A DNA stretch of 64,000 nt from Pithys albifrons albifrons (GCF_047495875.1 NC_092475.1:11498501-11562500); one strand, 5' to 3'; counted from the stretch's first letter, positions 10,501 to 23,150 are shown. Notes: a model not told the origin generated them from the sequence alone. Numbers and translations are program-made.

Positions 10501-13500
10501 AGGTTTATAACACTGGCGGATGCAGCATCACTGTGAACTGTAACTGCTCAGTGCCTGGTGTGAATTAGCTGGCACCTGTTCAGAGGTTGCCATCTAAGCA
10601 TAAAACACCTTTTCCTGCAGTGTCTCATCCTGGGCAGTGTGTGAGGCTGAGCCCAGCAGCTCCGTGCTGGCAAGCAGCAAAGTTGTGTGTTAAGTGGAGA
10701 TACCATCTGGGACATCAGGTGCCCATGGCAAGAGAGAATTCCCATAGTTTCAGGGAAATGTGATTCTAATGTATATACACACATAGTGTAGAAAAAATGA
10801 ATGTATTAATTTCAAAGGTAAAGTGCATGTGCAGTGTTTTATGTTTATAAAATTGGGAAGGCAGCATGAGGCAGAGAGAAAACTTTTACATAGTGAGAGA
10901 GCAGAACTGGAGCAAAGGAGGGTGTTTCCCTGCAGGAAGAGCCAGGGTTGGTTCTCCAGTTCCACTTTAGGATTTCTGGATGAGCCTGGAAAAGTCCTTT
11001 CAGCCCCTGAGTGCAGTAGCAGCACTGCTCATCTTGGTGCTGTGAAGTGGTCAGGTGTTGCTGTGAGTGAGTTGGAGGTGCCTCAGACTGTTATAGATGC
11101 TGTTGCTTCTCTTCAAGCTGATAAAACTCTTTGGTTACAGTGTGAGCATTTCTCCTCTGCTTTTGTGTGCACCTGCCTTCCAGTGATAGGGTTTTGCTTT
11201 TCATGGGATGAGTCCCAAATTCCACTAGCACATCTCAAGGATGTGGCCCACACAACCAGGTCATATGGAAGAGAGGGCACAAGAAATTGTTATACCAGAA
11301 ATGAAAGATAATGCATCAAGAGAGCACCCTGTCTTCTTCAGAGGCTGTTTTTTAGCACAGTAAATGGTGAGAAGATGCTGAAGGCTCTTACATGGTCTGA
11401 GAGTTAAGAAGTCTTAGTAATATCTCCTTGTCAGGGAGGTATGGCTCTTGATAGGGGAGTCTCTTGGGCTCGCTGTGGCTTTCTGAGCTCTCCTAATTTC
11501 CTACAAAAAGATCCTCATGGCTTTATTTGTACTGCCAATTTAATATTTTGATTAAACATCCTCATTTACCAATTTGGAAAAATCCCCCCTGCATTTCCTC
11601 ACTATGTAAGAGGCTTATTTAATTAGGTTGGCTTCAGAAGAGAAATTCAGTGGGGGTACAAGAGGCATGTGTGGCACCCCCTGTGCTTTCCTGGGTGCCA
11701 TGCCTGCCTTTCCCTTCATCATGTGATCTTACTGCTGGGATCTCATCTAAACACCCTTCATCTATCCAAGAAAGGGCTAAAATCCACCTCCTTACCACTG
11801 CCTCTCCTACTTTTTATCTCTTGTTTCCTGATGGTTTCCAGTTGTTTGCTGCCCTGTGGGTCCCAGCCTGGGTATACTTCTGTTTTCAAGCAAGTAATAG
11901 GTTTTTTTGTACTCTACCACCACTGTGGGACTTTGTGTCCCAGCCTAATGCTTTTGTTAGTCCTTTCACTTTGTGCAGCTCCTTGCTGGGTCAGGATGTG
12001 CTGTTTCAAACACCACAGACAATGAAGTTTGTGTCTTTTTGCAGCCCCTCAGTTCTGTGGACTGAGAGCTGGAGTTTCTCTCACTAAATACAGGGCTAGA
12101 TTGTCCAAATTACACCGATTTTGAACTGGTCAGGCAGTAAAAGAAATCCAGATTTTTGAATGTATCTCACCCATTAGCTCCCCAGTGACAGATTCTACAG
12201 CCAGGCTTTCAAACCTGGGGAGCACAGGGAAAACTTACATGTTTTTTCATAAAATGTGATGATCTTTATGGCAGCCTGAGCTTTTCTGCAAACACAAATT
12301 GCATCCACTGAGTGCTGTGCACTTGCAGAAACATGAGTGTTGACACGAGGCAGAGAATGACTGTGCAACCTGGAGCCAACATGGCCTATGAGCTCATCCA
12401 CAGGATGTCCACAAGAGCCAGCAGACTCATCAACACCACAGTTCGCTAATTACCTCAATTATTGTGACAGCTTCGTGATCCAGTGCCAGCCTTTTAGCCT
12501 GTTCCTTGATCCCTGGTTAATGACAGAGTGCTCCTGTAGTTAATTTTTATATTTATGGCCCCTGCCATCATATTCCTTGGGTCTGTTACATTTTATGCTC
12601 TGTGAAACTGTTTAGGATTCATGTTGACCTTTGTGCTCCCCCAGCTTCTGTACAGAGCTGTAGCTGTGAGTGCCAGCACCAGAGCCAGCCAAGGCTCCCA
12701 AAAGCTTACAGAAAAAGAACATGAAACTTCAAAATTCTGGTGTAAGAACTTCAAAGTGGGCAAATATGAAAGGTGTCCTTGGAATCCTTCACCCTCTAGA
12801 ACTGGGGTATAGTTTTGTGTTAGGAAACTGCTCTCAATTCTTTTTTCCCTTTACTTAAAATAGGCAAAATTTTTTTCACAGAAATTCATTGTAAAAAATC
12901 TATGCATTGTCTCAGGAATTTGGGAGATTTCAGATCCTTTTTTTGGGGCTCATTTTCTTTATAAGATAATAAGTGTGGATTTTTAAAATGGTGATACAGC
13001 ATTTCACAATTCATTTGCATTTGCAATCAAGTGTTACTTAAACTTCAATGGTTATATATTCTTATTTAATGTATATAAAAACTTATTAATTTTGTCCTGA
13101 ATTCAGTACATTCATGCTGTTATAATTAAAATGAAGCCTTTTATGGTTTTTTCCCCAATTCCAAATGAAGTTATTAGTTCAGTCACAGGTTTTTAGGAGA
13201 AGCAGAGGGATTAATGTTATAACCCAGACTAACTTCTTGTACAACACAACTCACAGGATTTCACTCACTGATGTATCTATCCCAGTAACTTCTGGTTGAC
13301 CTGGAATGAAAATATGTGTATGTGTATATAAAATTCAATCAGCTCTGAAAGATATGAAGTGATGGAAAAACTACTGCATCCCTTGGCAGTCTGCTCCAAT
13401 TTGTTAGAATAAGTTCTCCTAACTCTTCTTCAGACCTTCTTTCAGATAAGGTTGGAGTCATTTAAACTGCCTGTCTCATCACTCCTTTGCCTGCAAACAT

Positions 13501-14533
13501 TTTCTGTTGCCAGTGCTTTCAGCTGCTGTTCAGGTCACTCTCACACTTCATTTCAGGAGTTCATTGGAACTTCTCATTCTCTGTACAGCCTCTGGGGTTT
13601 TGCTGTATTTGAAAAATCAAAAGCATTCGGTTGGATTCCCTAACAAAATGTGCACAAGGAAACCTGCCACAAGAAAACAGAGGGACATCTCAGCGTCTGG
13701 TTGGTTGTAGGAAGGTGCCAGCTAACCCCAAATACTCCTGTGTGGGTAAATAGTGGGAATGTTGCCTGTGGTTTTGACTTTTCATCTGTAAATAACTGAT
13801 GCATGAGAGACCTCTAACAAAGCAGGACTGAGCAAAGTTTAGTATGGGCTAAGATAAAAAATAAAGTCCTTTAATAACAGGCCTAGTGCCTACAGGAATA
13901 CATGATGACATGCATATGCCCCCTCCTGAACACTGCTTTCTATGGTTTTTATAATCCATCCAATCATTACTTTACACATCTCTTGGTCCAGCCCTGGTCC
14001 CATCCCCCAGAAACTGAGTCTGGAGTTGTTGAGACCTCCTCTTCATCAGCTCCTCTTCCTCAGGCTTTTGGAATTCTTCAAATGTTCCGAGTCCCAAGGT
14101 TTGCTTATGTTTATGTCTCATTCTGCAGGCCTTCTGGTATCCTTCAGCTCTTTACCTTGGAAACAAGACTAAATAACTAAAAGAATTTGAGCTACTGATA
14201 GGGGTCAGGATACATAAACAATGAACTTAGGCTGTTAGAAACATTAGCATACTACAGTTGCTTTTAACAACTACCGTGTTCTTAAAATCTACAAAATGTG
14301 AAAATCAAAAACCCCTTTGGTATCATAACAGACACTTTTTGGAGGCTGCACATTATTTAATCCCACAATTTCAACCTCTTGTGTCTGTATCTCTATTAGG
14401 GATGTTTCCTTTTGGAGCACCTGCTCCAGCCTGGGTTCTCAGTGTGGTCTGGCTGCTCCTTGCACTCAGGTTTTCCCTGGAGTCAGCAGGGATTAAGTTG
14501 GGGATATTACTTAATTTGCATTGCACTGATGTT
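10501..14533. other. Non-coding stretch, partly AT-rich
   Basis: No gene recognised. The plus-strand frame at 10823-11311 (162 codons) and the overlapping frames at 11650-12087 and 11669-12025 have no family resemblance. About 12420-12540 and 12860-13150 are lower in GC and contain clusters of TAATTA/TTAAT-type words. These could be conserved regulatory DNA, but I cannot test this. Confidence 0.55.
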
Positions 14534-14728
14534 ACAGAATCACAGAATCATTTAGGTTGGAAAAAACCTCCAAGACTGAGTCCAACCTTTGTCCAATCAC
14601 CAATTTGTCACCCAGACCAGAGCAGAGTGCCATTTCCAGTCATTCCTTGGCCACCTCCAGGGATGGCGACTCCACTACTTCCCTGGGCAGCCCCTTCCAG
14701 TGCCTGGCTACCCTTTCAGTGGACAGTG
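14534..14728 (-). mobile_element. CR1 LINE 3' fragment (minus strand)
   Basis: Opens with ACAGAATCACAGAATCATTT then AGGTTGGAAAAAACCTCCAAGA, followed by GAGTCCAACC, the CACC/CAGAGCAGAGTGCC segment and GGCCACCTCCAGGGATGG. It then has GACTCCACTACTTCCCTGGGCAGCC and CCCTTTCAGTG. This is the reverse complement of a CR1 3' end, of a different subtype from 3282-3425. It is 5' truncated just past the position that reads CCCTTTCAGTG. The 188-codon frame at 14258-14824 runs through it and is not a gene. Confidence 0.94.
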
Positions 14729-16900
14729 TTGAAGGCACATATCCAAGGGTGCTGGTGCTGTGTTATAACAAATCCTGGGTTTGACACTCCCTGCCATCAG
14801 GTCCATGAATTCCAACAGCAGTGATGCCACCCTGGGTGTTTGAGCTCATCCAGTACCTGTGAAAAGCTCAGCTGGGTGGTTTCATTTTATTGCTCTGAAC
14901 ATTCTGCTTTGCACATTTCACTTCCTTCTGACTCTCTCCTCTTTTCCTCCTGCCTTTGCTGCCAGGCCATCCCCCTGAAGCCCTGCATTGCCCTTCCACT
15001 TGGCCTCATGCTCATGCTCGTTGTCCTCTGCCTTATTTCCCTCCCAATTCAGTGCTCTCCTGTAAATGCGCCTCAGCTGCTCCGTACCTGCCTGGTGCCT
15101 CCAGGCACTTCTGCCAGCAAAATTTCTGAATTTCTGCTTCCATCTGGTTGCCCAGTGGATCTGCTCACTGTATGAATTCCCACTGTCTTTTGAGCGGGTC
15201 ACATCTCTGAGCATGAAGGGAAAAGAAAGAATTGCTGCAGGGCACAGGGGTCGGTGTGTTTGGTTAGTTCTCTTCTACCCAGCTTTGATGACCTGAGTGT
15301 TGTCCACTGACCTTGATAACAACAACTGCCAATTCTAAAAGCTGAATATATTGTGGGAAGGCATGGAAACCTGGATATTCTGGTTAATAGATAGATCTAA
15401 AAAGCTAAGGCTTTTTTATTCTGGAGAACTGAAATATATTTTCCTTGAGCAGTGCCATTCTAGAACCACAATAACACATCAATAAGTATTTAAACCTGTT
15501 AGACTACAGCAAACAAAAGTGACCAGAATTGGTACCCACTTCTACTCCTTCCCCATGAGTTGCAGAGCAGGGTACTTGTGTCAGCAGATGAAAGACCTGC
15601 CCAGCACCACATCTGCCAAATCAGTGGCTGAGCAGTGCTTGATTAGCAATCTGGAGCTGCAAGGGCTGCTCTGGTGGTGTGTGCAGACATTGTGTAGGCT
15701 CTGCATCCCTAGAGCTGCCACAGGGCACGGTCAGCCCTCAGCTGATGGGCACAGAAGGAAGGGCTGCCTGCACCTGCAGTGTGGTGATGCTGGAATGATC
15801 TATGTGGTTGCAGCCTAAAGGCAGCTCTGGACAGGAGCCTGCTGTTGGTTTCCAGGCTCCACCACTGAAGCTGATGGCATCCCTCCAGTTTCAGTGGTTA
15901 AATGGCTGCTTAAATATTTTATTAGACTTTACTTCTTTCAGTAAAACACACCTGAGGCTGTCAGAGTCCCTTGAAGATCCCAGCCCTTGGCTATGTCCTG
16001 AAGCTCTCTGCTGTTGGTGGAAGTCAATAGCAGCAGTGTTAGGGAATTCAGTGGTGGTGCAGTTGCTGTAAAACAGCAAGGGAATTGAGTGTGGGATAAA
16101 GACTCCAGGAAAATTTGCTCATTTCAAAACAAGTGATGGACTGCTGCATCCCTGGGACCATGCAGTCCCAGGGCACAGTGCAGGCTGATGCTGCAGAAGT
16201 ACCCATGATGGATGATCATGAATGCTTCTCTGCATAAGATTTTCATTTGCTAGAGAGAAACATTTATTAGTGGTGAGTGATGGTGTGGTCTTTTGAGGTT
16301 TTTTTTATCTGCTATTTCCTAATCCACTGATAAATCTTAACTATTCACATTCTAGCTGTTCTTAATTATCTAAATGAGCCTTTTCAGATCTGACTGGCAT
16401 TTCTGGACAGGCTGGGCAGCCTGGTCCACCAGACTGGCTGGAAGTCTGATCCAAGTGGAAAGGCAAAGGCAAAAAGAGGGGGAGGCAGAGCTGGTACAAC
16501 GTGCCAGCTCTTGGAAAGAATGTACCAGCTCCAGGGTGAGTTGGAGAGTCACTTCCTTTGGATGTGACCCAAATCCCTTCTCTGCTTTTCTTCTCCCAAG
16601 GCTCCTGGGGTTAAGCTGCCTTGGCTGGGTTCAGCTTCATTCTCACAAGGTGGAACCAGGGCAGAGTCTCAGAAGTTTGGGGAATGGAACTTGCCCTGGC
16701 CTTTGTCTAAAGACAGTCTTTTCCAAAGGGGTTTTTGGTTGCTGCTCCAAAGCTCCAGTGCTGCCAGCTCAGGAAATGAAGTGAGAAGGAAAACCAAAAT
16801 AGAAACAAACCCTCTTCATGACCCACTGAATCATAATCTTTAAATCGTGAGATTTGGAAAACAAACAAAATATCGTTAAGATTTTTGGGGGTTTTTTTAC
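14729..16900. other. Non-coding stretch with one exon-like interval
   Basis: No gene recognised. The interval 16388-16535 has a good acceptor (GCCTTTTCAG) and donor (CCAGG|GTGAGTTGG) and lies in an open plus-strand frame (16374-16784, 136 codons), but the translation is unfamiliar; see findings. Other frames on both strands between 14840 and 16080 overlap each other without family resemblance. Confidence 0.55.
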
Positions 16901-17600
16901 TTTTAATCTTCTTACTCTCATGTGTGATATTGTTCTTCATTTGAAATTCACCTTAACCTCATGCTCCTCTGATGGAGGCTGAGATAATCCTTTCTGAGGA
17001 GTTACCATGCATTAATTGCTTGTCTTGACTCCTTTTTTTACCCACTTCACCCTTACCTTTTTGTTATGCAGCTCCTGCACTGGAGATACAAAATGTGTCT
17101 GGAGAAAATGATAGGAAAAATTAATATAACTACTTCCAACATACCATGTTTTCTGATTATTTTTAATAAAAAATATATTGGTTGTGAGAAAGTTATATAT
17201 GAGTGTAATTGCATCATCAACAACTTTCTAATTGCTAGAAAAAATTAATAGCCCAAACAGAGCTTAAGGTAACTTAGTGTCACAATTAGATTTAGAGTCT
17301 TTCAGTGTATCTTACAAAACACTTCTCACACATTCTGAGCACTTTAAAGAAATGAGAATTATTTAAATTATTTTTACAATTTCTGTCAACTGCATGGTAA
17401 TATAAATTATTCAGTAATTACAATAAATATAAGCTTAATATATATAATTTTAATTAACTGTCCAAATAACTAGTAGTAATATATTTTTCTTTTAATTATA
17501 TTTTGATTTCATGGCTTCAAGAGTTGTCCTTTGCTTGAGACCCTATAACTCTCTCACAGTTTATCCCTAGTAGTAAACAGCACCTAATGTTTATATGTCC
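16901..17600. other. AT-rich non-coding stretch
   Basis: Very AT-rich, especially 17100-17520, with repeated TTAATTA, ATATATAATTTTAATTAA and TAATTATA words and almost no CpG. No reading frame of interest. It could be matrix-attachment-like or conserved homeodomain-binding DNA, or simply AT-rich neutral sequence; the sequence alone does not decide. Confidence 0.6.
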
Positions 17601-20083
17601 TGGATTAATATTTTGAGGATCTTCTCCTCTGGCTGTAAAAAGAGTCTGGCTCTTTGTGTGCAGTCAGCCAGTTTTGCTTGGCCTGTGCTGATACCTGCAG
17701 TTCTCCAGCCCTTAAATCAGTGTTTTCAGCCCAACTGTGGCTCTCAGAGCCTGAATCACCTCCCCACCACTGGTGGCAGAGAGCTGGGTCCTCTCAATGG
17801 AGGTTGCTGGAACCAGCCTCTTCCTGCAGGACACAACCTCCATGGACATGTCATTGACCTTGGAGGGAGTGTGAGCAGGAGACAACCTCCAGAAAGTGCT
17901 TCCAAAAGGAAACCCAAAGGTGAAATGACTTGTGCTGGGTACCCCAACATAGTGCTAATGGTGTGCTCTGAGTGAAAGCCTGTGTTTGTGAGTGCCTGGG
18001 CTTTGTCCAAAGACAAGCTTTGAGGGGGTGGAAGTGTTCATCTCCTGCGAGAGGAGGGAACAGTCCCCTTCTGTCCAGGACTAGAGATGTTGCTGCCTGT
18101 GGGCTGCCCAGAGCTCCCCTGGATGGCAAAACTCCATAGCAGATGGCTCTGTACCACTGTCCCTGTGTTGGGATGGTGGGTCCATGTTCCTTTGTGCCCA
18201 CTGTGAACAGGAGCAGCTGGAGAGCCTGGTGGGGAAGAAACAGCATGAGACACTGTCTGCAAAACAACCCAAACAAGAGGGATGAGAGAAATGCCCAACA
18301 GGAAATGGGCATTGCCAGCCTTCCACCTCTCTGGGCTGCATTTCCCAGCTCCAGTGTGTCTGTCTGAGACAGTCCATACACCATAAACCTGTGTTTCACA
18401 GAAAAAAAATGAGGTTGTCAAATACCCCTTGGCCACGTTGGTTATTAACTCTCATTCTTTGGTCTGTTCAGCTGCTCTCATTCTTATTTTGCAATGGAAA
18501 AAAATCATATGCATAGACCTTGGGATTTATATCTACCCTGCAAAGTGTGTGCTCCTGTCTCTCCCTTCCAATGTCTTCCTGTGGCTCTGTTTAGGAACAA
18601 GAATGCTCTTTCCTTACCCTTTAATCTTCCCGTTTAATTGAAAGGAAGAACATCTGGATGGTGATAAGACCACCCTGTCTGTTCTGGGGAAGTATTTCCT
18701 AAATTTTGCTGCTGGGGAACACCAGCTGCACTCTGCTTGAACAAAGCACACCTTGGGAGCTTTGTGGTGTGTTGGGGATGGCTGAGCCCAAAGTGTGAGG
18801 TGCATGTGATGTCTGTGGTGGCCATGCTGGAGAACTCAGGCCTGGCTGTGAGCCGACAGTGGGGTCCTGCCTGGGGACCCTCAAACACAGACCAAGGTGG
18901 GAGGAATTTGCAGGCAGGAGCATAGAGGGGAGATGTTGGTGGGGCTACACAAGTCCTGAGAGCATTTCAGAGTAGTGAAGATGTATAAGGAAAGCAATAG
19001 TAAAGTTAAATCCATCACAGGCTGCCAAGAAGGTTTTTGTTGGTTTGTTGTTTTTTTTAATTTGATGGAAGGGGGAAAGAGAGGGGGGTTCCTGATGCTT
19101 TTATTTAACTGACTAAAGAGCTCATGTTAACATTCGCTTTTTAAAATACAGCGTCGGCCTGTGTGTAAAATGAGCTTTGAAGTGCAGAGCTGACAAAGCC
19201 CAGGGGAAAGCATGTCTTTTATTAACAACTGCTGGTACACTGCAGGAACAGCACTGGAATGTTTAGTGACAGAATTTTCTGTGTGAGCAAAAAGAATTGC
19301 AGGGCTGGGACATCCACTGACCATGGCAGGAGGTTTTGGTGACCATTTGCCACCCTTCTCCACCTCTGTGCAGGGCCCTGAACCCACAGGTGGGGTGGGA
19401 GAACCAGCCAGTGATCACAGTCGCTTCTGAGGCTCCAGGAACAAGTCACTGCATTGGAGCTCTTTGTAGTTTAGATTAATGAGATGGAAGTTGGTTTGGT
19501 GTTTGGGTTTCTTTACATTCTTTTTTTTTTTTAAGTTGCTTTGGTTTCTTGGTTTTTTTGGTGTTCTTTTAGACTTTGGTTTTCATTTTAGTGCTGAGGT
19601 GTCTTAGGGTCCAAGGATGGCCTTGGGTTTCATTGGTGTGCCAGGTTCTGGTTGTTAAAGAAGGGTTTAGGTGCTGTTAGAAAACTTTTTAACAGAGAAG
19701 CCACATTAATGAGTTATACACATCTATCTCTGCAGATTTATTTTTAATATATACATGTATGTGTATAATAGAGCAGGTGGACCCATTCTTTTCTGTCTTT
19801 AATCTGCCTTGCACAAATGGAGATTTACCTGGGAGATATGAGCCTGTAGCTCCCTTCTCCCTCTTTTTTCATCAGTGCATCCTTGGTCCCATGTGCTTCC
19901 TTTGCTTCACAGAACCTCAAAATACATCCTGTGCACACATGAGACTGTGCTGAGCACAGATGGGTATTCCTGGAAGGAGGGTTGGAGGCTGTGGGTGATA
20001 GAGGAGGGTCACAGACCTTGATGTTTTGGGTCTTTAAATCAAATCCTGCTGAGGGTGGCAGGATGTAACAGGGACATCATATG
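17601..20083. other. Non-coding stretch
   Basis: Several overlapping frames on both strands lie at 17595-18436, the longest being 182 codons on the minus strand at 17851-18399. They have no recognised product and no splice-supported structure. A T12 run lies at 19521-19532 inside a T/G-rich region (19490-19580). An inverted repeat CCACC-ACT-GGTGG lies near 17764. Confidence 0.6.
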
Positions 20084-20287
20084 CAAAAATCTTTCCCTGT
20101 GAGGGTGGGCAGGCCCTGGTACAGGTGCCCAGAGAAGCTGTGACTGCCCCATCCCTGGAAGTGTCCAAGGCCAGGTTGCACAGGGCTTGGAGCAACCTTG
20201 GCTGGTAGAAGGTGTCCCTGCCCATGGCAGGGGGTGGAATGAGATGATCTTTAAGGTCTCTTCCAACCCAAGCCATTCTGTGATTCT
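20084..20287 (+). mobile_element. CR1 LINE 3' fragment (plus strand)
   Basis: A clear CR1 3' end in the order AATCTTTCCCTGTGAGGGTG, AGGCCCTGGTACAGGTGCCC, AGAGAAGCTGTGACTGCCCC, ATCCCTGGAAGTGTCCAAGG, CCAGGTTGCACAGGGCTTGG and AGCAACCTTGGCTGGTAGAA. It finishes with GGTCTCTTCCAACCC and the terminal ATTCTGTGATTCT. It is the same subtype as 45106-45274 and much like 7237-7570 in the opposite direction. 5' truncated at about 20084. Confidence 0.96.
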
Positions 20288-21075
20288 CTTAGAGACATTC
20301 TTGTCTTAAGACCAGGTCCAGACTTGTCCAAGGCTAGAGAAAAAGGTTGGTATCAGTGCTGTGATTAGACATTTGTAGCTTTGGGGATTTGAGGGTCTGA
20401 GGCTGGCTGATACAGAATGAAATATGAGCATCCTGAATTTTTTATGTTGCAGTTCAAGTATATTTGGGCGAGATTCATCAAAGGAATAACCGGGAGAGAT
20501 ATTTTTCATTTGTAGAATCTTAATGAATACATGACATTGCTATTCATTATTTATCTGCTTTCGTATTTTAATTAATAGTTCTACTGGCCATTTCTGATTT
20601 CCTCCTTCTCCCCCTCCCTCCATATTTATAGAAAGCCATCACTTCAAAAATATTGAATCATGTTGCTGTTACCTGTAGTATTAGGACAGACTGAATTTTG
20701 CTGTAACTTTTAAGTACAAAAAAGAAGGAGAAGAAAGTAATCTATTTTCTGTTCCTTTGAGTCCTGTCAAAAGTTTGTGGTTTTCTTTCCCCCAAATGCT
20801 TTTACAATGCAGCTGACATGATTTAGCCAGGGAAGGTGGTGTTTCTTGTGCGGGAAGGAACCACTAGAGGACACCACCAGACGACACATGAAGCAAACAG
20901 GCCCAGCTGTAAACAGAGAAACTGGGGTTAAAAATTAGCAGGGACAGGGAAATGTTGATTTCTAACATTACCTGGGGATGGATGGAGCTAATACAGCACC
21001 TCCTTATTGCCAGCCAGCAGGCATGGGCTGGGAATGCACAAATCCCTGCAACACCTCTTAATTCTGTGCTCCGGT
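20288..21075. other. Non-coding stretch
   Basis: No gene recognised. It contains one partial CTCF-like word at 20861-20874, listed separately, in an otherwise featureless sequence with an AT-rich portion near 20520-20720. Confidence 0.6.
20861..20874 (+). promoter_or_regulatory. Possible CTCF core site
   Basis: CCACTAGAGGACAC matches the 14-base CTCF core pattern CCASYAGRKGGCRS at 13 positions. The one mismatch (A for G in the GGC) is at a position that is normally well conserved, so binding may be weak. This is a hand match without a matrix score; such words also occur by chance. Confidence 0.2.
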
Positions 21076-21145
21076 GCAGGGCCAGGAGTTGGACTTTGAT
21101 GATCCTTGTGGGTCCCTTTCAACTCAGGATAGTTTATGATTCTAT
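21076..21145 (+). mobile_element. CR1 LINE 3' tail (plus strand), about 70 bp
   Basis: Contains GCAGGGCCAGGAGTTGGACT, TTGATGATCCTTGTGGGTCC and CTTTCAACTCAGGATA, then the terminal TTTATGATTCTAT octamer region. This is the last about 70 bases of a CR1 of the same subtype as 26728-26967. I cannot follow the element further upstream, so it is very short or its 5' part is too diverged. Confidence 0.85.
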
Positions 21146-22238
21146 CCTGTGAGCTTTATATCTCATGATTGTAGAGCACATCTGTCTGGAGGAGCCTCAC
21201 CCTTAAGCTCTGCAGAGCTGCTCCCATGACCTGGAGAAATTCCAGGACCCTACAGCAGGGTAGGGATGTGGGTGAGGTGACATTTCGCACCATGCGAGCC
21301 CTTCAGTGCTGAACTTCAGTGGTTTCTGCAGAACAGTTACTCCAGAATGGTCCACACAGACTGGTAGAACATCAGAGACAGGAAGCACAGAGAGTTTACC
21401 AGGGCAGGAGGGAGGAAAAACCTGGTGATCTGCTGAAACCAATGGGAAAGGTGATGGAGCACCAAACAGACCCCTCCTTTGGGGGGGTCCTCTTAAAAGA
21501 AGTGGTTTCAGTGAAAGGTTTAGAAAACTTTCAAATTACAGACTAAATGACAGGATAATGACACATGTGAACATTTTCCCTCTTCCAAAGCAGTACCCAA
21601 GCCCTGTAGAAGCATTTTTTCCATTTGTGACAAAACAATGCCAAAACCTCCTTATTTTAAGCACGTTTAAATATTCAAGAAAAATTATCTGTGAGGCATT
21701 TGCGGAAGAATCAGATCCCAAAGCTTAGTTCTTGGGCTCTTGGCTGTAAACCAAAAGTCTTTAGGGCAGAGAGAGAAATGTCATTTCACAAGACTGCAAT
21801 CCAAAATGCAAACCCTCCATGAAAGCCAGTTGAAAAGTTGTCTCTTTTCCATGTGTCTCTCACATCCGTGCAGTGCTGTGGATGTCAGAGCAGCAGTGAG
21901 TGCTGAGGATTTCTTAAAGGTCTTTTAATCCCACAAAAATTCTGTAACTCATGTGAAATCTCAGCTCTGATGAAGGTGATGGCAGAACTTCAGCGACTGC
22001 TTGAGATGCAACAGGGTTTTGTGTTTGGCCTCTGACTTCCCTGCCTTGTTCTCTATATTGATACAGCTAAACCCTCAAATGCCAGGGATTTCAGGGAATG
22101 CAAAGGCATCCAGGAAAATTCTCCACTTATTTCTTCACTTATCTCTAAAGTGCTTTTTAAAAATGGCTTTGAGTTTGCTTGTGCAAACAAAATCAGATAC
22201 ATACAAATGTACCTGCCCACAAAGACTGCTCTCAATGT
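21146..22238. other. Non-coding stretch
   Basis: No gene recognised; frames are under 80 codons apart from those that run into the CR1 element at 22239. A G-rich run (GGGGGGG) is at 21481-21487. Confidence 0.6.
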
Positions 22239-23074
22239 GAGAAGGGGATTGAGTCCATCATTAGCAAATGTGCTGATGACACCAAGTTGCGAGGGAGTGT
22301 CGACCTGCTGGAAGGCAGGAGGGCTCTGCAGAGGGATCTGGATAGACTTGAGAGATGGGCTGATTCCAATGGGATGAAGTTCAACAAGGCCAAGTGCAGG
22401 TCCTGCCCTTTGGCCACCCCAACCCCTGCAGCGCTCCAGGCTGGGCACAGAGTGGCTGGAGAGCAGCCAGGCAGAGGGACCTGGGGGGACTGAGGGACAG
22501 GAAGCTCAACAGGAGCCACCAGTGTGCCCAGGTGGCCAAGAAGGCCAAGGGGATCCTGACCTGGATCCAAACTAGCGTGGCCAGCAGGACCAGGGCAGTG
22601 ACCCTTCCCCTGGACTCTGCCTTGGGGAGGCCACACCTTGAGTGTTGTGTTCAGTTCTGGGCCCCTCAGTTGAGGAAAGAGATTGAGGGGCTGGAGCGGG
22701 GCCAGAGAAGAGCAACGAGGCTGGAGAAGGGACTGGAGCACAAGTGCTGTGGGGAGAGGCTGAGGGAGCTGGGGGTGTTTAGCCTGGAGAAGAGAAGGCT
22801 CAGAGGTGACCTCAGCACTGTCTGGAACTGCCTGAAGGGAAGTTCTGGCCAGGTGGGGGTTGGTCTCTTCTCCCAGGCACTCAGCAATAGGACAAGGGGG
22901 CACGATGGGCTCAAGCTCTGCCAGGGGAAATTGAAGTTGGAGAGCAGAAAAAAATTCTTTGCAGAGAGAGTGCTCAGGCATTGGAATGGGCTGCCCAGAG
23001 AGGGGGTGGATTCCCCATCCCTGGAGGTTTTTCAAGTGAGCTTGGCCGTGGCACTGAGTGCCATGATCTGGTAA
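22239..23074 (+). pseudogene. CR1 ORF2 reverse transcriptase, C-terminal remnant
   Basis: The first part, in the frame of 22179-22493, encodes the reverse transcriptase catalytic region. The two aspartates of the ADD motif are at 22275-22280, followed by a TKLRG segment and a [10 protein letters not shown] helix. The residue before ADD is Cys where CR1 normally has Phe. Between about 22405 and 22490 the reading shifts into the frame of 22394-23074, which carries the rest. Landmarks there are VASRTRAVTLPL, PHLECCVQFWAP, LRELGVFSLEKRRLRGDL and RHWNGLPREGV. The stop (TAA at 23072-23074) is at the family's normal ORF2 end. No endonuclease domain and no start codon of its own are present. A dead retrotransposon gene; proteins like this are often mis-annotated as jockey-type RNA-directed DNA polymerase. 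Confidence 0.93.
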
Positions 23075-23150
23075 AGGGACTGGAGTTGGCCCAAGGGTTG
23101 GACTCGATGATCTCAGAGGTCTTTTTCAACCCAATCCATTCTATGATTCT
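22239..23150 (+). mobile_element. CR1 LINE, 5'-truncated copy of about 0.9 kb
   Basis: The longest transposon piece in the window. It starts inside the reverse transcriptase part of ORF2 (GAGAAGGGGATTGAGTCC), crosses the rest of ORF2, and ends with the short 3' untranslated region. That region reads GGTTGGACTCGATGATCTCA, GAGGTCTTTTTCAACCC, and the octamer end ATTCTATGATTCT. Full-length CR1 is about 4.5 kb, so about four fifths is missing from the 5' side, as is usual for this family because reverse transcription starts at the 3' end. The copy is moderately diverged and cannot move. Confidence 0.98.

Noticed and set aside
13365..13470. Possible very old CR1 minus-strand fragment (CCCTTGGCAGTCTGCTCCAA and following)
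   Set aside because: Only a loose resemblance to the CR1 CCTGGGCAGCCTGTTCCA block; no 3' end and no further colinear blocks.
22232..23035. 267-codon minus-strand frame
   Set aside because: It is antisense to the CR1 ORF2 remnant; the plus-strand reading matches CR1 throughout.
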